64,000 nucleotides of DNA from Cristatella mucedo (lineage: Eukaryota; Bryozoa; Phylactolaemata; Cristatellidae), in the NCBI GenBank assembly GCA_009760855.2, contig WPIO01000018.1:4838501-4902500 (forward strand), in the 5' to 3' direction. Position numbers and translations under genes: made by a program. This document shows positions 34,002 to 46,057 of this stretch, piece by piece (positions within the stretch are counted from its first letter, which is position 1; each line of letters starts with the position of its first letter). The notes below the pieces were generated by a model. The model was not told the origin of the DNA and ran no database searches. It was given only the letters and a program-made list of their open reading frames with translations.

Positions 34002-35230
34002 GTCAGCCGCTGCCTCTGCCGCCGCCTCGGCGCCGCCCCCAGCGTCGACGGTCGCCTTTCGCTCGGCGTCCCCGCCCCGTCTCCTGCCGCCCCCGGTCGT
34101 TTGACACCTCTCGACTCTGCGCCCTGCTGTCTCGGGCGTGCTCGTTGGTGCGTGCGTGGGTGCGCATGCCGAGGACCGGTAGAGCAGTCGCCCCCGGCAC
34201 CGTTGGCTCTGGGCGTGGGCACATCCTTCACATCCATTTTGCCCTGGGCGTCTCCGGGGCAAAATGGATGCAAAAAAAGGACGCTGGCTCTTGTCGGCCA
34301 GCCTCGGCTGTCTTTCTGACTTTCGGCATTCCCCTTCACAATCGCTGTGTCGTCGCTTGCAGTAGCGAGCTTCCGCTTTGCTTTAGTTAGTACCGACCCG
34401 TGCTTGGTGCGGTTGAGCCCATCCACCCCCCCTCTCCCGGTGACTGTCCAAGCTGACCACTTCCGGGGCTGTATGTGCCGTCACGGCAGCAGCGGCCTGA
34501 TCGGTAGTCCGCATGAAGCCGCCGCTGCTGCTGCCCGTTGCTGCTGCTGCCTAGGCATGCCTTCACCGGAGCTTCGGTTGAGTGTGCAGCAGCTGTCCGG
34601 CGCGGGAAGCGTCGAAAAGGGGCTCACTTTTTTGTCAAATGTCCGATTGAAGGACACGGCCGGCCAGGAGCGATACCGTACCATCACGACTGCATATTAC
34701 CGCGGCGCTATGGGTTTCATCCTGATGTACGACGTTACGAACGAGGACTCCTTTAATGCAGTGCAGGACTGGTATGTGGCCGGATGAGCTTCCGAAGCGG
34801 CTGCTCTGCCCTCAGCTGAGCGCCGTCGTGTTCCTCTCACCCTCGATCGCTAGTAGCTCGACCCCCCTGCCCCGGGAAAGTAAATCGCCTGCGCTTCGCT
34901 ACCCGCTTTGCTGGCTTGCCTCTTGCAGCAGGCGATCTTTTGTTGCCCAACGCGAGCAGGGCTCGGTAACCGACCGATGAGGCTCTTCCGATGCTATGAA
35001 AATGCGTCTGCTGAATCAGGGAACCTCCACTTTAACCTTACTCTTCACGGTTAGAGAGGGGAAAGAAGAGAGGAATGTTCGCTGCTGGCACTACCTCTGC
35101 CGCCCATGCAGGGCTGCGCTCCCTTTCTAAGCGGACTCCCCACACCCCCCCCCCGATCACGTGGTGCACAGCAGCAGCAGCAGCGCCCTCGGCGGCGCGT
35201 GCCCTCCTGCACTGGCTCCTCCTCCGCCTG

Positions 35231-35262
<32 letters not shown>

Positions 35263-36834
35263 GCATTCCCTTGTGCGTTGCCTGCTGCAGTGCATCTTCA
35301 GCGCCCCTCGTGGCCCAGCGACTGCCTCAAACTGCTCGCAGCTCCATCGCTTATCCGGCGCGCGCCAGTGTCCATTCCGATGTCCATTTCGCTGGACGCA
35401 GGCTTGCGGGCCCTCTCTCTCTTCTGCCGCTGCTGCCTCTGCCTCGTGCATCTCGTTGGTACGTGGGCGCTGCCTGAGCGATGGTTTGTTAGCTGGCGCG
35501 TAGTGAACAGCCATTGCGGCAGTGGCCGTTGGCTGGTGGCCCCTGCGACTGCCTGCAACTGCTCCAGTGACGGCCGCTGCCAGAGCGGCACCGCTACCGC
35601 GGCGGCAGCAGTGCTGCTTCACAGCTCAGAGTTGCAGGTCCTTGCAAGCATGTGAGGCACTGCTGGCGCCCGATTGGCCGGTGTGCTTTTATTTATTTTT
35701 CTTACTCACTGCTCTCACCGTGTAGAGCCTTCGGTCGGCCCTTGCCTGCACGCTGCTTGCCTGCTGCTTCTGCTGCCGCTGCTGCAAAGACCAAGCAGGT
35801 GCTATTTGATGTATTGATTAAATCGTGCTTGCTTAGTAGCCACATTATTGTGTGGGGCGCTGCTGCTTCCACGGAGCTGGGCTCGCTCGTGCTGTGGTGA
35901 AGTGGCTGCCATGCTGCTTGCTGCTAATGCCAAGGCCAAGGCCGCAGACACTCAGAGACTGGTCGTCAACTGTGCATTTCCGGCCAATTGGCCGCCATGA
36001 TGTAGCTAGTATCCGGTGGACCTAGACTTGGCTATGTATTGGACTGCAGCTGCATGCCTTAATACAATGGATTAAACGAACGGCCGATTAGGGATTATAG
36101 CCTAATTGGTACGTACAGTGTAGCCTTGTTTAATGCTAGTGTTCTTTAATCGGTGGCATTGATCGAACTGGGAAGCAACTGGGCTGTAACTGGAGGCGTC
36201 TGCATGCATGCAGGCATCGCCTGTGCCAAACCCGCGGCTGCAGACATTGGGTGAGTAGGCTTCGTTTCGTTGGGTCACCGCCCCGACATCCGTAAAGCAT
36301 TCTGTTGTAGCTCGATAATTGTGGGTATTTGAATCTGTAACTCCATACAACTCCACCCCTACTCGTGGATACTTGGAGGCTTGGCCCACTTTTAAAACGG
36401 CCGACCATATTCGTTGCGAACAGAAGTGGTTTACTCTTTGCGACTCAATTATGCAGACCAACCTCTCTAATCGCCTTCTGACGGTATTGCAGTCATCATC
36501 AAGGATTTGAACATGGTTGTTGAGACACGGTGCGCTATTACAGAGGTGGATACTTGGTGCATCCAGTAAATCTTACTTCCCAGTGCTCAGATGATGCTAC
36601 AACATAATAACCTTCGAACATGGTGGCTATGTCGGAAGCCGTAAATTGATCCAGATACCTGAAGAACGTGTTCATTTTGGATTTTTTTGCACCTAGTAAG
36701 CAAGCCAAAGCATGCACAATTAGTTATAAATGCTGCCAACTCTAGTGAATCCTGTGTTATAGGGAAATTTATTTGGCCAGCAGTCCATGAAATGCTGAAA
36801 TATTGGAGCTTATATCTTTGATCTTTCGAGTGAG

Positions 36835-36929
<95 letters not shown>

Positions 36930-39900
36930 AATATGCAGGTGCATATTTATAATATATATGTATATACATCTGTCTATACACACAAGCATGCAGGCATATA
37001 TATTATGTGTATAGGTCATGCACTCAACCACAAATGTATTTGGACAGCTTGGGAGTTTGCCAGGACACGTGGTGGTCACGTGCGCACTGTATAAATAACC
37101 TGTCATCTCAGAAATTCGTAAATGTGCATTTTCAGCTGGATTAGACAAGAGAACATGTCTGCATAGATTTATATCCATCAAATCTTTCCATTCTCAAGAA
37201 ACAGAAATTAAGTCCGAGTACCCTTGTGAGGCGTGCTTTTCAGGTCGGCGCTGCATGTCTGTCCCCCAATAAAACAGTTTACCACTGCTGTAATAATTGG
37301 TTAGGCTTCGTGCAACTAGAAGATGGACATGCCAATAGGTGCCAGAATTCCGTGGATACCTATTTGAGCCTATTGAAAGAATCTTCAACTGGATTAAGGT
37401 CCAAGTGAACCTTCAATATAATTATATAGGGAATGCTTCTTAGAAATCGGACACAGTCGATAGAGAAGCACCTCGAACAATAACATTTATGTCTCTGCTC
37501 TATCAGTTGAAGGCAAACATTTAGCCGAAAATGCATCGTTGGGTTTCCACACAAGTAATTCTAGAGACTGACTTGAGTGAAGCATAGAGACTGACCTTGA
37601 GTGAAGCATGGAGACTGACCTTGAGTGAAGCATGCATGCTGACCTTGAGTGAAGCATGGAGTCTGACCTTGAGTGAAGCATAGAGACTGACCTTGAATGA
37701 AGCTTGGAGTCTGACCTTAAGTGAAGCATCGAGACTGACCCTGAGTGAAGCGTGGAGTCACCTTTGCCGTTCTGTAGGCCACTTACCTCAGTTCCGAGGA
37801 GGGCTGTAGTGGCTGTGCACTTAATAATAATAATAATAATAATTCACTTGATAAAGTGCCCTAGTGAATTTAGACTTGGATTCGGTCTTGCCTTGTAACC
37901 AATTCTGTGCTGACAGCCGCAGCCAAGCGTTGCATGGATTATGCACTTGAATGCCGGTTGGCTGCTGCTAATGATGGTGTTACTGGTGGTGGTGGTGGTG
38001 GTCTTGCAATCAAAGTACATCTTTGACATCTCCAGTGCTGCTCGGCTGGGTTCTGCGACGACACTTCGATAGATGCGATGAATAGCGATAATAATAATAG
38101 TAATAATTCGAAAGATAAAATATCCCTTGCTGCCTGTGTTGCTCATATGTGCACTTGGGTGGCTGCGAACTTTCTATAATAATATAAAATATAAAAATAG
38201 TAATATGAAAATGATAATAAATAAATAAATAATATATAAATATATAAAAATAATAATAATAATAGACGACGGCGATAGATCGGCAATGAAAAGACAGGAA
38301 GGAAAACGATACCAGATATCTCGATGCATCTTGGATTGTCCATTTATCAGCAGAACCGTGCTTCCTCAGTATCAGTATAGTCTGCTAGCTGTGCCAGTGT
38401 ATTCTAGTGTCGCGATGCCACAACTTGTAGCTTAAGTCTCTACGAATGATGCTGGCCTTCCTTTGCCCCTGTTTTCCCGGAAAACAGACTGAGCCTGTTT
38501 GTTTTAAAAAATACCAAGTTCGGGGTCAAGGTCGGGCTATGCTTCGCTAGCATGCTATTTTTATATCGTGGGCAGTGAGACTATTTGCTGATAGTCGGCT
38601 TTACAGGAAAGGAGTCGATTTAATGCCAGTCGCATATGCCTCCGTTTAAATAAGTGAGCTGAGCTGTCGTTGCATCGCAGGCCGATCTTAAACTTCCATC
38701 AAGTGCAGTGAAGAAGGTACCGATTTGTGTGTAATTGCAGCTATGCATGCTTAGATGTCCTGTCGTCTGCACCTATAACATCAAAGAAAAGGTTTCTCTA
38801 CTGCTCCAGGCTTCCAATATGCAATGTGTAGCTCCTAAAGCCTAACTCGGCTTTGGTGCTTCGATTCCTTGCAAATAAGCTAAAAGCCTGCTCTCTCTCT
38901 GTATGCCTTAGCTGAAAGTGTGTGGGGGGACTAATGGCTGTGGCTGTGCAGCTGCTGTCATGTGACCGTCGTGCCAATATTTGCTCTTCATAGTAGCTCG
39001 ACAGATTGTCAAAGAAAAGGACACATGCAGCTATGATTAGATGCATTTTCGCGAAAAAGAGAGAGAGAGAGAACTAGAATAATGTTGGGTGCCCGTCTGC
39101 TGAGGTAATCCTGCTGCTCGGCACTTCTCCGCAGGAAGAGGCAGGCTAGCATAACGTAGTCATCTCGTCTGCTCCCAGGCAGAAGCATGTGCGGCCACTC
39201 GAGCCGCGCTCATAATAATAATACATTCGCATTAGCGCTCTCAGGGAACTTAATCTCTTTCTCGGTACTTTACATATGCTGTAAAGGATGCATGATCATA
39301 TAGTTAGTGGTAGCATGCACAATGTCAACAAGCATAACATTGTTAGATGTGACACGCACAGTGTCAGCATGCAAATAGGTTTAGTGGCAGCATGCACAGT
39401 GTCACCACGCGTAAGCGCACAAAAACAAATCGCAAGGACTCACCAAACGCTGCGTTAAAGAGATTCTTTTTTAGCTTCTGTATAAATATTGTCAAGTCAA
39501 TAGATGTCGTGACATCAGTCGGGAGTGAGTTTCAGGCCTTGCGAGCCTACGAACTAAAGGAGCGGTCTCCAAAGGACACGAGGTTCGTGCAAGAGGTATA
39601 GGTAGACGAGCTGATTCGGCGGATGGAATGATGCCTAGCCTGGTGGAAGTGGGAGTCAGTGCAAGTCGGCGAGAACTGGCGCTGCGATGTGGCAACTGCG
39701 AATTGCACGACGACGACGACGAGCGTAGCTGCAGAGTCTTTCACCAACTGGAAGTGCCTGATTGCTCAGGCCGGCAGACTAGCAAGCTCATGGGACGGGG
39801 GGGGGGGGGGTTGCGCCGGTATATCCGCTGCTTGGTCGGTGCCGGTGATTGATCATGGCTGCCTGCCGGCTGTGCCTCTCGCCTACCACTGCCGTCTGCA

Positions 39901-42900
39901 TGCCAGGTCATGCAGCGTTTGAGAGCCACCATTGAAACTTGTTTGCGATAAGAAGAGCCTCAGTCATGCAGACACGGGTGGTTGTGTGTGCTGTCGTCAG
40001 TCAGTCATTGTCAGTCGATCATCGACCGTCGGAGTTCCATGAGGACGGTCTCGAGCAAGCAAAGCGCAGCCATAGGAGTCCTCAGTGGAGCGCCCCTCCT
40101 CCTCCTCCCCCTGGCTGCCGTTCGGTGGGACTCTGTGAAACGAGCTGAACGTTTTCTGCCTGACGGGCCAGCCAGCCGGCTGGCGATTGCCGAGCGAATC
40201 GAGGTCGCATAGCTGCCGAGGCTGCTGCATCCGGTCTGGAAGATGTGCTAACATCGGTGGACATTGCAAAGTTCTCCTCTCCTCCCCCCCCCCATGCCGA
40301 ATGCCTGGCCTTCCCTGTGCGGGCTGTGGGATGGGGGGGAGGAAGTGGTGGAAAGACTAGCGATTTTGGTTAGGTCGGACGCAGCTGCGGCTGAGTGTAC
40401 TGTGCCGTGCTACCACCCTACTCTCTCGGCTGGTCGCTAAGTTGCTGATTACATAACTGGCTTGGACCGAGCGCTTGCTTGGCTGGAATTCTGGGTCTCG
40501 GCAAGGCGCTGGTAATGAGCCTCGATGTTTTGAGAGGCTCATTACCAGCAGCAGCCAAGAGCTGGACCACTCTTGCGACACAGTCAGCTGGTCGCCCTGC
40601 TTGCTGCACGAAGTCGTCTCGTCGTCTGTTTTTTGTTGGCACCTGCTGATGAGCCCTCTGTGGTGGTGGTGGTGGTGGTGGTGGTGGTGGGGGTGGGGGT
40701 TGGTTGCTGGAGGCTTGTGTGCTGCCTGCTGATTGGTTGCCTGCAGCGCCTGACGATGAGTCTAACTTTGGGTTAATGTCTCTTTGTGCGCTGCTGCAAT
40801 GTGCAGCAGCAGCGCTAGCCATAGCCATATAACTGTCTGCTACAGCTGCACATACTGCAGCATGCAGCAACGCGACAGACGGACGGGACGGACTGCACGG
40901 TAACGCACTGTCTCACCACTGCTGGCCGTTGGCATTTCATATAGGTGCACGCAAATCAAGACCTACTCGTGGGACAATGCCCAGGTGGTGCTCGTCGGTA
41001 ACAAGTGTGACCTCGAAGAGGAGCGAGTGGTGACCACAGACCGTGGCCGGAAGCTGGCCGAGCGATTAGGTGAGCCTGCCCTGCCTAGCCTGCAGCTCTG
41101 CTCCTCTCAAGCCTCCAGCCGAATTGGCTGCCTCACCGCCTGACCTGCTCGTGGCCGGCCGGCCATTGCTGCCCACCCTGAGTTGTCTGCCCTTGCGTAG
41201 CCACCAGCCGGCAATGGCGGCTATGCTTCCGGTAGCCGGGGCTTCGGCCACCAATGGACTTTCTCGTGATATGTGAGCTGTCAACTAGTGCTGTCGGTGT
41301 GCTATGGATGACATGTGCTAGCAACTTCGACGCTGCTGTCTCATTGGTACTGGAGTGCTAGTAATGAGAGTAAAGTATTTCATTTCTTGCCTGCTTGCTG
41401 TGCAAGGACCCGCGGTTTGTGGCTCGTGCTCGGCAAGCCGAACCTACGCTTACTGGAAATGCTAGGTTTGTAGTGGCTTTGCCTCGACCCACACCTTGGG
41501 GGTGGGAGAGCTCAGCTGGTCTGGTCTGTTGCCAAAGAATGGCCTCACCTGCCTCTGCCCGGCTCTTTGTGCATTGCTCGCTGGGTTATTTGGCATTGCC
41601 CAAAAACGAAGGTTTGCTGCAAGGACGTCGCAGCGTTTTGTCCCCACGAAACGTCATAGCTGCCCTGGCAGAGGCCTGCGGTGGTGCAGCAGCAAGCCGA
41701 CCCTCCCACTCAAATGCAGTACTCTGCCTACAAGCTCCTAGGTCATGGCCTACCTAGCCAGCATTTCGTTCACCTTTCGGTGGGGCTTGACATGCTTGCT
41801 ACAGTGCTGGTGGAAGAGCTGCGAATGTCGGGTTGCAGCGGCAGTGGCAACTGCCTTAAAAAAAATTGTAATTTCTTAATGCTCTCTCTCGCAATGTTGA
41901 CGCAGTTTGCAAGCTTTGCACGTTGACGTTTTCGCTTGCTTGCGTCTGTGCATTACGCCAGACTCTTCCCACGGGAAGCGGTCCATGCTGCTGCTACCGC
42001 CATCTTTTACTTTCAGGCTCTTTGATCGAGTGTCGCACCGCCCGGGAGCGGACGGTGCCCTCGCCCGCATAGGTTAGGCGGCATGTGACAGCGTATGCAG
42101 TTTTGACAGTTTCACACCAATTAGCTGCGCAGTATGAGCTCGAGGACGGCCGGCGGCGGCTGCTGCGCGTCTTTGGGCCGCCGATGGCCGCCGCTTGTGC
42201 TTTTTCTTTCGAGCCGTTCAGCGGTGCGTCGCGGCCTCGCCTGACCGGCCGCCGACGGCTGGCCGACCTTCGCCCCAGTCCGATCGGAGGTCGTCGAAGG
42301 GTGGCCTTGGCTCATGGCAACTCTCGGTTGACCCTTTGCCTTGCCGCCCTCGGCAACCTGCGGTCGATTGGCGCTACGACCTTGCCCGCTGTTAACAGCA
42401 GCTGCGCTCGCGCTTGCATCAGGCCGATTGCCAAGCGGCCGAGGCAGCATCATCCGCTCGAATGCCGTTAGTGATCTGCCGCCTGCCCTCGACGGCGCGT
42501 CGTGGCCGTCCGCGCCCGGTTGCATTGTGCGTGCGCCGAGCGAGCGCGCACGGTGATCTCCTCGCTGCCCCCGTTGGCCGCTGCTAGCAGTCGATCGCGC
42601 CGCCGCTGCAGCTCTAGTGCAGCGAGAATGCGCCGTCGGCGATCGGTCGGTCGCCGGCCAATGGCGTGAAGTGGGCTATCGGCGCATGCGGCGGCGCTTG
42701 CTCCTCGTGCACGGCTGCCACGCCCTCCGCTCCGCTCCGCCCTCCCTCCGCTCCCTCGGCCCGCGTGCTCGCTGGCATGCGGGGCTCGCACTCCTCCATC
42801 TCTCCGATTGCCCACCTGGTGCACCGCAACCCCGTGCGCCGCTAGCCTTTCGTCGGCGGCCTGTCGATGGCGGCTTTCTCGAACGGGCGTGCTGCGCTCG

Positions 42901-43927
42901 AGCGGACAACCAGCCCGAGCCGCCGCCGGCCGCCACCTGCCCGCTAGAACGGGTAGCCATCCGTTTTAGGGCTCGAGTTCTTTGAGACGTCGGCGAAGGA
43001 CAATATCAACGTCAAGGCCGTCTTCGAGCGGCTGGTGGACATCATCTGCGACAAGATGACGGAGAGCATCGACTCGGATCCCAGCCTGGCGCCCAATCAG
43101 AACAAAGGTAGAGCTGCAGCAGCAGGGCTGCCGTCGGCGGCAGCAGAGGGCTGTGCAAGCAGCCGCGATCTACTGCGCGATGGTGACTCGAACGGGGGGG
43201 GGGGGGCGATTGCGAACGTGCGTCCTATGTGCCAGCGACTCGGGGAACCTATCTGCCAAGGCCATTCGCGGTCCTTCTTCGCGCGCTGCTACTGAGCTCG
43301 ATGTTGGTATTGCTATAGATGGCTCCGCTGTGATCGCTCGGCTCCGGCACGGCTTGCTCCTCAGTGCTGGCTGTGCCTGCCACAAAGCAGTGGCTAAGCA
43401 GTGCGAACAATTCGATCAGTGCGAGTAGGCTGAGTGGCCGAGGAGCCTTCCAGTAGGGCCAGAGACAGAAGGAACAGAAATAAAGTGACCTGGCCGAAGT
43501 GCCTTCGACCGTTGATATAATGATAATAATAATAATGCACTTGATAAAGCGCCCTCAGAGAACTCAATCTCTTTCTAGGCGCTTTTGATCGAATGTTCGC
43601 CCTGTTGACCAGTCCTCCTTACACAGCAGTGGCACCAGGCTTTGCTGAACATGTCGACGATTCTGCCTTTGATTTGTTCCATCTGCCCCTCCCTCCTCTC
43701 CTACCTTGTGCGCTTGTGTCGATCTTGACTGTGCATCGCTGCCCAGGCTTGCAAGCCTGCAAGGCATGACATATGTGTATAGCCCATTTCTGTCCAGCTA
43801 ATGGCTGCCTCTAGGTGGCGTTGCCCGTAGAGTCACGCTCACGAGCACGGTCCAGTGCCTGGGCTCTCTGATATAACACACTATTTAGTGTATGAGGAGA
43901 CCGAGTCTGCTGTCTTCCAGCTGGAAC

Positions 43928-44004
<77 letters not shown>

Positions 44005-44307
44005 ATTGTCTCCTGCAAAGGAACACGGAAAGTCTAAGGAAAAAGCTTGGCCCGTAGTACAATAAGCACGACATGCAATAGGCCTTGAAGTTAACAAAAG
44101 TTAAAAGTATGCTGATTATACAGTTCAGTTAAATAGCGGCGGCCGAAGAGCCTGGGAGGCCATCACCGGTCGTAGTGGGCAGTTTAAAATCGCCCACTGC
44201 AGGATTCGAACTAGCGACCTGGACCATCGTGAAGAGTGAGCATCTTGCTACGATCAAGAGGCAGAGGGGGCACCCGGATTGTAATGTGGACAAAATGGTG
44301 ACCACGT

Positions 44308-44338
<31 letters not shown>

Positions 44339-44625
44339 GGAGAGCTCACGTATGGCTGTTTGCCTCTGGCTGCTTACTCCTTTTTCCTTTGCCGCTGGTG
44401 CACTATGACTCACTCCAGCTCAACCGATCCACTTGCCGATCGGCCTAGCCAGTGACCATTGACCCTCTGACGACACCGTCGGTGGCACAGTCGCTAGCAC
44501 TTCTTCCTTGGATGATTGTTCCAGCGCCACCACGCGCCGTCGCTCCTTCCCTTGCTCTCTCTTTCTCAGGTACGCGCCTGATGCCGGAGCAGCCTAACCA
44601 GCAGAAGCAGGGCCAATGCTGCTAA
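33768..44625 (+). CDS. Rab3: Rab3 small GTPase, complete gene in five coding exons
   Basis: Rab3 is the Rab GTPase that sits on synaptic and secretory vesicles through a C-terminal geranylgeranyl anchor and regulates docking and exocytosis with RIM-type effectors. Joining 33768-34001, 34653-34771, 40945-41069, 42970-43107 and 44570-44625 gives 672 nt: 223 codons plus stop, close to the usual ~220. All G-boxes and Rab-family motifs are present in order, and the sequence between them reads as an orthologue of invertebrate Rab3. Introns are 651, 6173, 1900 and 1462 bp and are full of CpG-rich and short-repeat sequence. An in-frame ATG 93 nt upstream (33675) would add 31 residues. The start at 33768 was chosen because it gives the usual Rab3 length and N-terminus. 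The tail ends -QCC, not the family's usual Cys-X-Cys. Confidence 0.97.
34231..34270. repeat. Perfect hairpin in Rab3 intron 1
   Basis: CATCCATTTTGCCC (34231-34244) and its exact reverse complement (34257-34270) are separated by a 12-nt loop. Confidence 0.9.
34653..34771 (+). CDS. Rab3: Rab3 coding exon 2 (residues 79-118)
   Basis: Starts [20 protein letters not shown]: the switch II segment with the catalytic Gln of DTAGQE, and RabF3 and RabF4 words. Ends ...[10 protein letters not shown] plus two bases of the Trp codon. Acceptor TTGAAG| is preceded by a TTTTTT run. Donor G|GTATGT is good. Confidence 0.96.
36837..36960. repeat. (AT)n microsatellite
   Basis: Long AT run with a few AAAT interruptions. 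Confidence 0.97.
37563..37756. repeat. 24-bp minisatellite, about 8 units
   Basis: Units read GAGACTGACCTTGAGTGAAG plus CATG or CATA. The length is a multiple of three, so the minus strand stays open with an eight-residue repeat (MLHSRSVS-like). This is a consequence of unit length. Confidence 0.93.
37818..37875 (-). mobile_element. L2-like LINE tail remnant
   Basis: TAATAATAATAATAATAATAA followed by TTCACTTGATAAAGTGCCCT, then unrelated sequence. Only the last ~40 bp of the element survive. Confidence 0.7.
39205..39780 (-). mobile_element. L2-like LINE 3' fragment
   Basis: Minus orientation: tail at 39208-39270, repeated GCATGCACAGTGTCA words of the 3' UTR, and C-terminal coding remnants around 39480-39770 with deletions. 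Confidence 0.85.
40508..40549. repeat. Perfect hairpin in Rab3 intron 2
   Basis: GCTGGTAATGAGCCTC (40508-40523) and its exact reverse complement (40534-40549), 10-nt loop. Confidence 0.92.
40660..40700. repeat. (GTG)n tract
   Basis: About 10 GTG units followed by a G-rich stretch. Confidence 0.9.
40945..41069 (+). CDS. Rab3: Rab3 coding exon 3 (residues 118-160)
   Basis: Completes Trp118, then [20 protein letters not shown]. It contains the guanine-recognition motif NKCD (residues 137-140) and ends ...RGRKLAERL plus one base. Acceptor TTTCATATAG| and donor G|GTGAGC. The position after Trp118 is Cys, where fly Rab3 has Val. Confidence 0.96.
42100..42960. other. CpG-rich part of Rab3 intron 3
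   Basis: Dense CpG directly before exon 4, with open frames on both strands and no motif. An internal promoter or an intron of high GC are both possible. Confidence 0.35.
42970..43107 (+). CDS. Rab3: Rab3 coding exon 4 (residues 160-206)
   Basis: Encodes [20 protein letters not shown], including the ETSAK guanine-base loop (165-169), then [14 protein letters not shown] as in other Rab3 proteins. It finishes in the variable tail with PSLAPNQNK plus one base. Acceptor CCGTTTTAG|, donor G|GTAGAG. Confidence 0.96.
43515..43592 (-). mobile_element. L2-like LINE tail remnant
   Basis: TAATAATAATAATGCACTTG and GCGCCCTCAGAGAACTCAAT, ending at GGCGCTTTT. Only the tail remains. Confidence 0.8.
43929..44003. 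repeat. (CT)n microsatellite
   Basis: Perfect CT run in Rab3 intron 4. Confidence 0.97.
44128..44265 (-). mobile_element. SINE family B fragment
   Basis: Minus strand: CTTCACGATGGTCCAGGTCG, box B TAGTTCGAATCCTGCAGTGG, then GGCGATTTTAAA and the GGTGATGGCC word. The 3' end is missing. Confidence 0.65.
44570..44625 (+). CDS. Rab3: Rab3 coding exon 5 (residues 206-223) and stop
   Basis: Acceptor CTTTCTCAG| with a strong pyrimidine tract. Encodes [17 protein letters not shown] then TAA (44623-44625). The two terminal cysteines are the geranylgeranylation sites. A -CC end is accepted by Rab geranylgeranyl transferase, but unlike -CXC it is not carboxyl-methylated. Confidence 0.95.
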
Positions 44626-45239
44626 GCTCGCCAGTCTGGGCGTGTCGAGCCTGAGTGGAAATGCACGAAGACGCTTCTCTATGTCCTTCCTGCGCCGCCA
44701 CCGCCGCCTCGGTGGGCCGCTGGCTTGCAGCGCAGCCTGGCGAGCGGCTGCCGTCGATCAGGCAGCGGCTACTTGTGCAGGAGGCATGAGCAACTGTCGC
44801 TGCTAGTCGCTGCTGCTCCGAAGTCGCCGCAGCCGCACGCGTTGCACATATATGGAAGCGTCCTGCGAACTCGCGCTTGCGCTCGGGCGGTCGCCCTTCA
44901 GTCGGAAAGCTGATCTGGATCTGCGCTCCTTTCTCTCTCTCTCTCTCTCTTGTGGCTCTTCTCGGCCGCCACCATTTTTGTTTCGTCTCTGCTCGGTGCA
45001 GCAGCAGCCTCGCTGCCACCCTTGGTTCCCGCTCCTTTCCCCCTCACTCTTGCCGCAGACCGTCTGCCAGAGCAAGCCTCACCCCACCCACCCACCCCAG
45101 TCCGACGTTGTCGTTGCAGCGAGTGCTGCAGCGTTAGGACGATTTCTCGGCTTTTATCTGGCATCGTCACGTGGCTCCTAGTTGAAACGCGTTCTCGATT
45201 CGTCGCCATCTTTTTTTTCGTTTTTGCATGGCTTTGTGC

Positions 45240-45279
45240 CCCTGGCTTGCTGGCAAGTGCTCATGCCAGCAAGCCAGGG
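45240..45279. repeat. Perfect hairpin downstream of Rab3 stop
   Basis: CCCTGGCTTGCTGGCA (45240-45255) and its exact reverse complement (45264-45279), 8-nt loop. Probably in the Rab3 3' UTR if the poly(A) site at 46052 is used. Confidence 0.92.
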
Positions 45280-45334
45280 CTTCGTTTCCTCGGATGTCTG
45301 GAAGTGAAGGCGCTGGCTGAGAGTCTATCGTTGC

Positions 45335-45485
<151 letters not shown>

Positions 45486-46051
45486 GCCCTCTTTTTCTCT
45501 TTCCTTCCTCTTTCTAGTTACTCGAGCACTTCGTGCGCACTCCTCAGAACGCTAGTCACTCTCTCAAGTAGTTTGCCGTTCGTGGCCCTTGCAATCGGGT
45601 ACCTATTTATTTCCGCTTCGGCGGCTGCAACAGCTGCTGCTGCTGCTGCTGCTGCTCCAGCTGCTGCTTGTTTCATCGAGAGATGCCGCACGAGGCTGCA
45701 GCCCAGCCTGCCCGAAGCTTCGACGTGCACGACGGCTGCAGTGGTCGGCCATGATGACGTAGGCGTGAATAGTTGACCTTGCTGTGTAATCTGTGAAGGT
45801 CGTCTTGTGCTCATGCTTTGGCCGAGCGAGACATTTCTCGGCACCGACTTCTCCTGCTTCTCAGCCATTGTTTTCTTTGTCGTCGTCGCTTTCTCGTGTG
45901 CGTATGTTCTCATTGTTTTGTGTACCTCTTGCGGCTTCGTCGGAGCAGTCAAAATGAAGCTGAACGAGTGCAATTTTATGTTTTTGTGCCATGGTTAGTA
46001 GGTAGTGACTGCTGCGTGCCGTTCATGTCACTGGCTGTAGGGAACTTGCGT

Positions 46052-46057
46052 AATAAA
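46052..46057 (+). terminator. Candidate Rab3 poly(A) signal
   Basis: The first clear AATAAA downstream of the Rab3 stop (1.4 kb away), before the next LINE fragment. Not supported by transcript data. Confidence 0.35.

Larger units (their letters stand above)
34772..40944 (+). other. Rab3 intron 2 (6.2 kb)
   Basis: Holds CpG-rich and AGC/GCT-rich sequence to about 36 kb, an (AT)n tract, a 24-bp minisatellite, two L2-like LINE fragments, a GTG tract and a perfect hairpin, each listed separately. No alternative exon was recognised. Confidence 0.85.

Noticed and set aside
42085-42985. Additional exons in Rab3 intron 3
   Set aside because: The open frames there are GC-driven, on both strands, and the flanking Rab3 exons join perfectly in phase without them.
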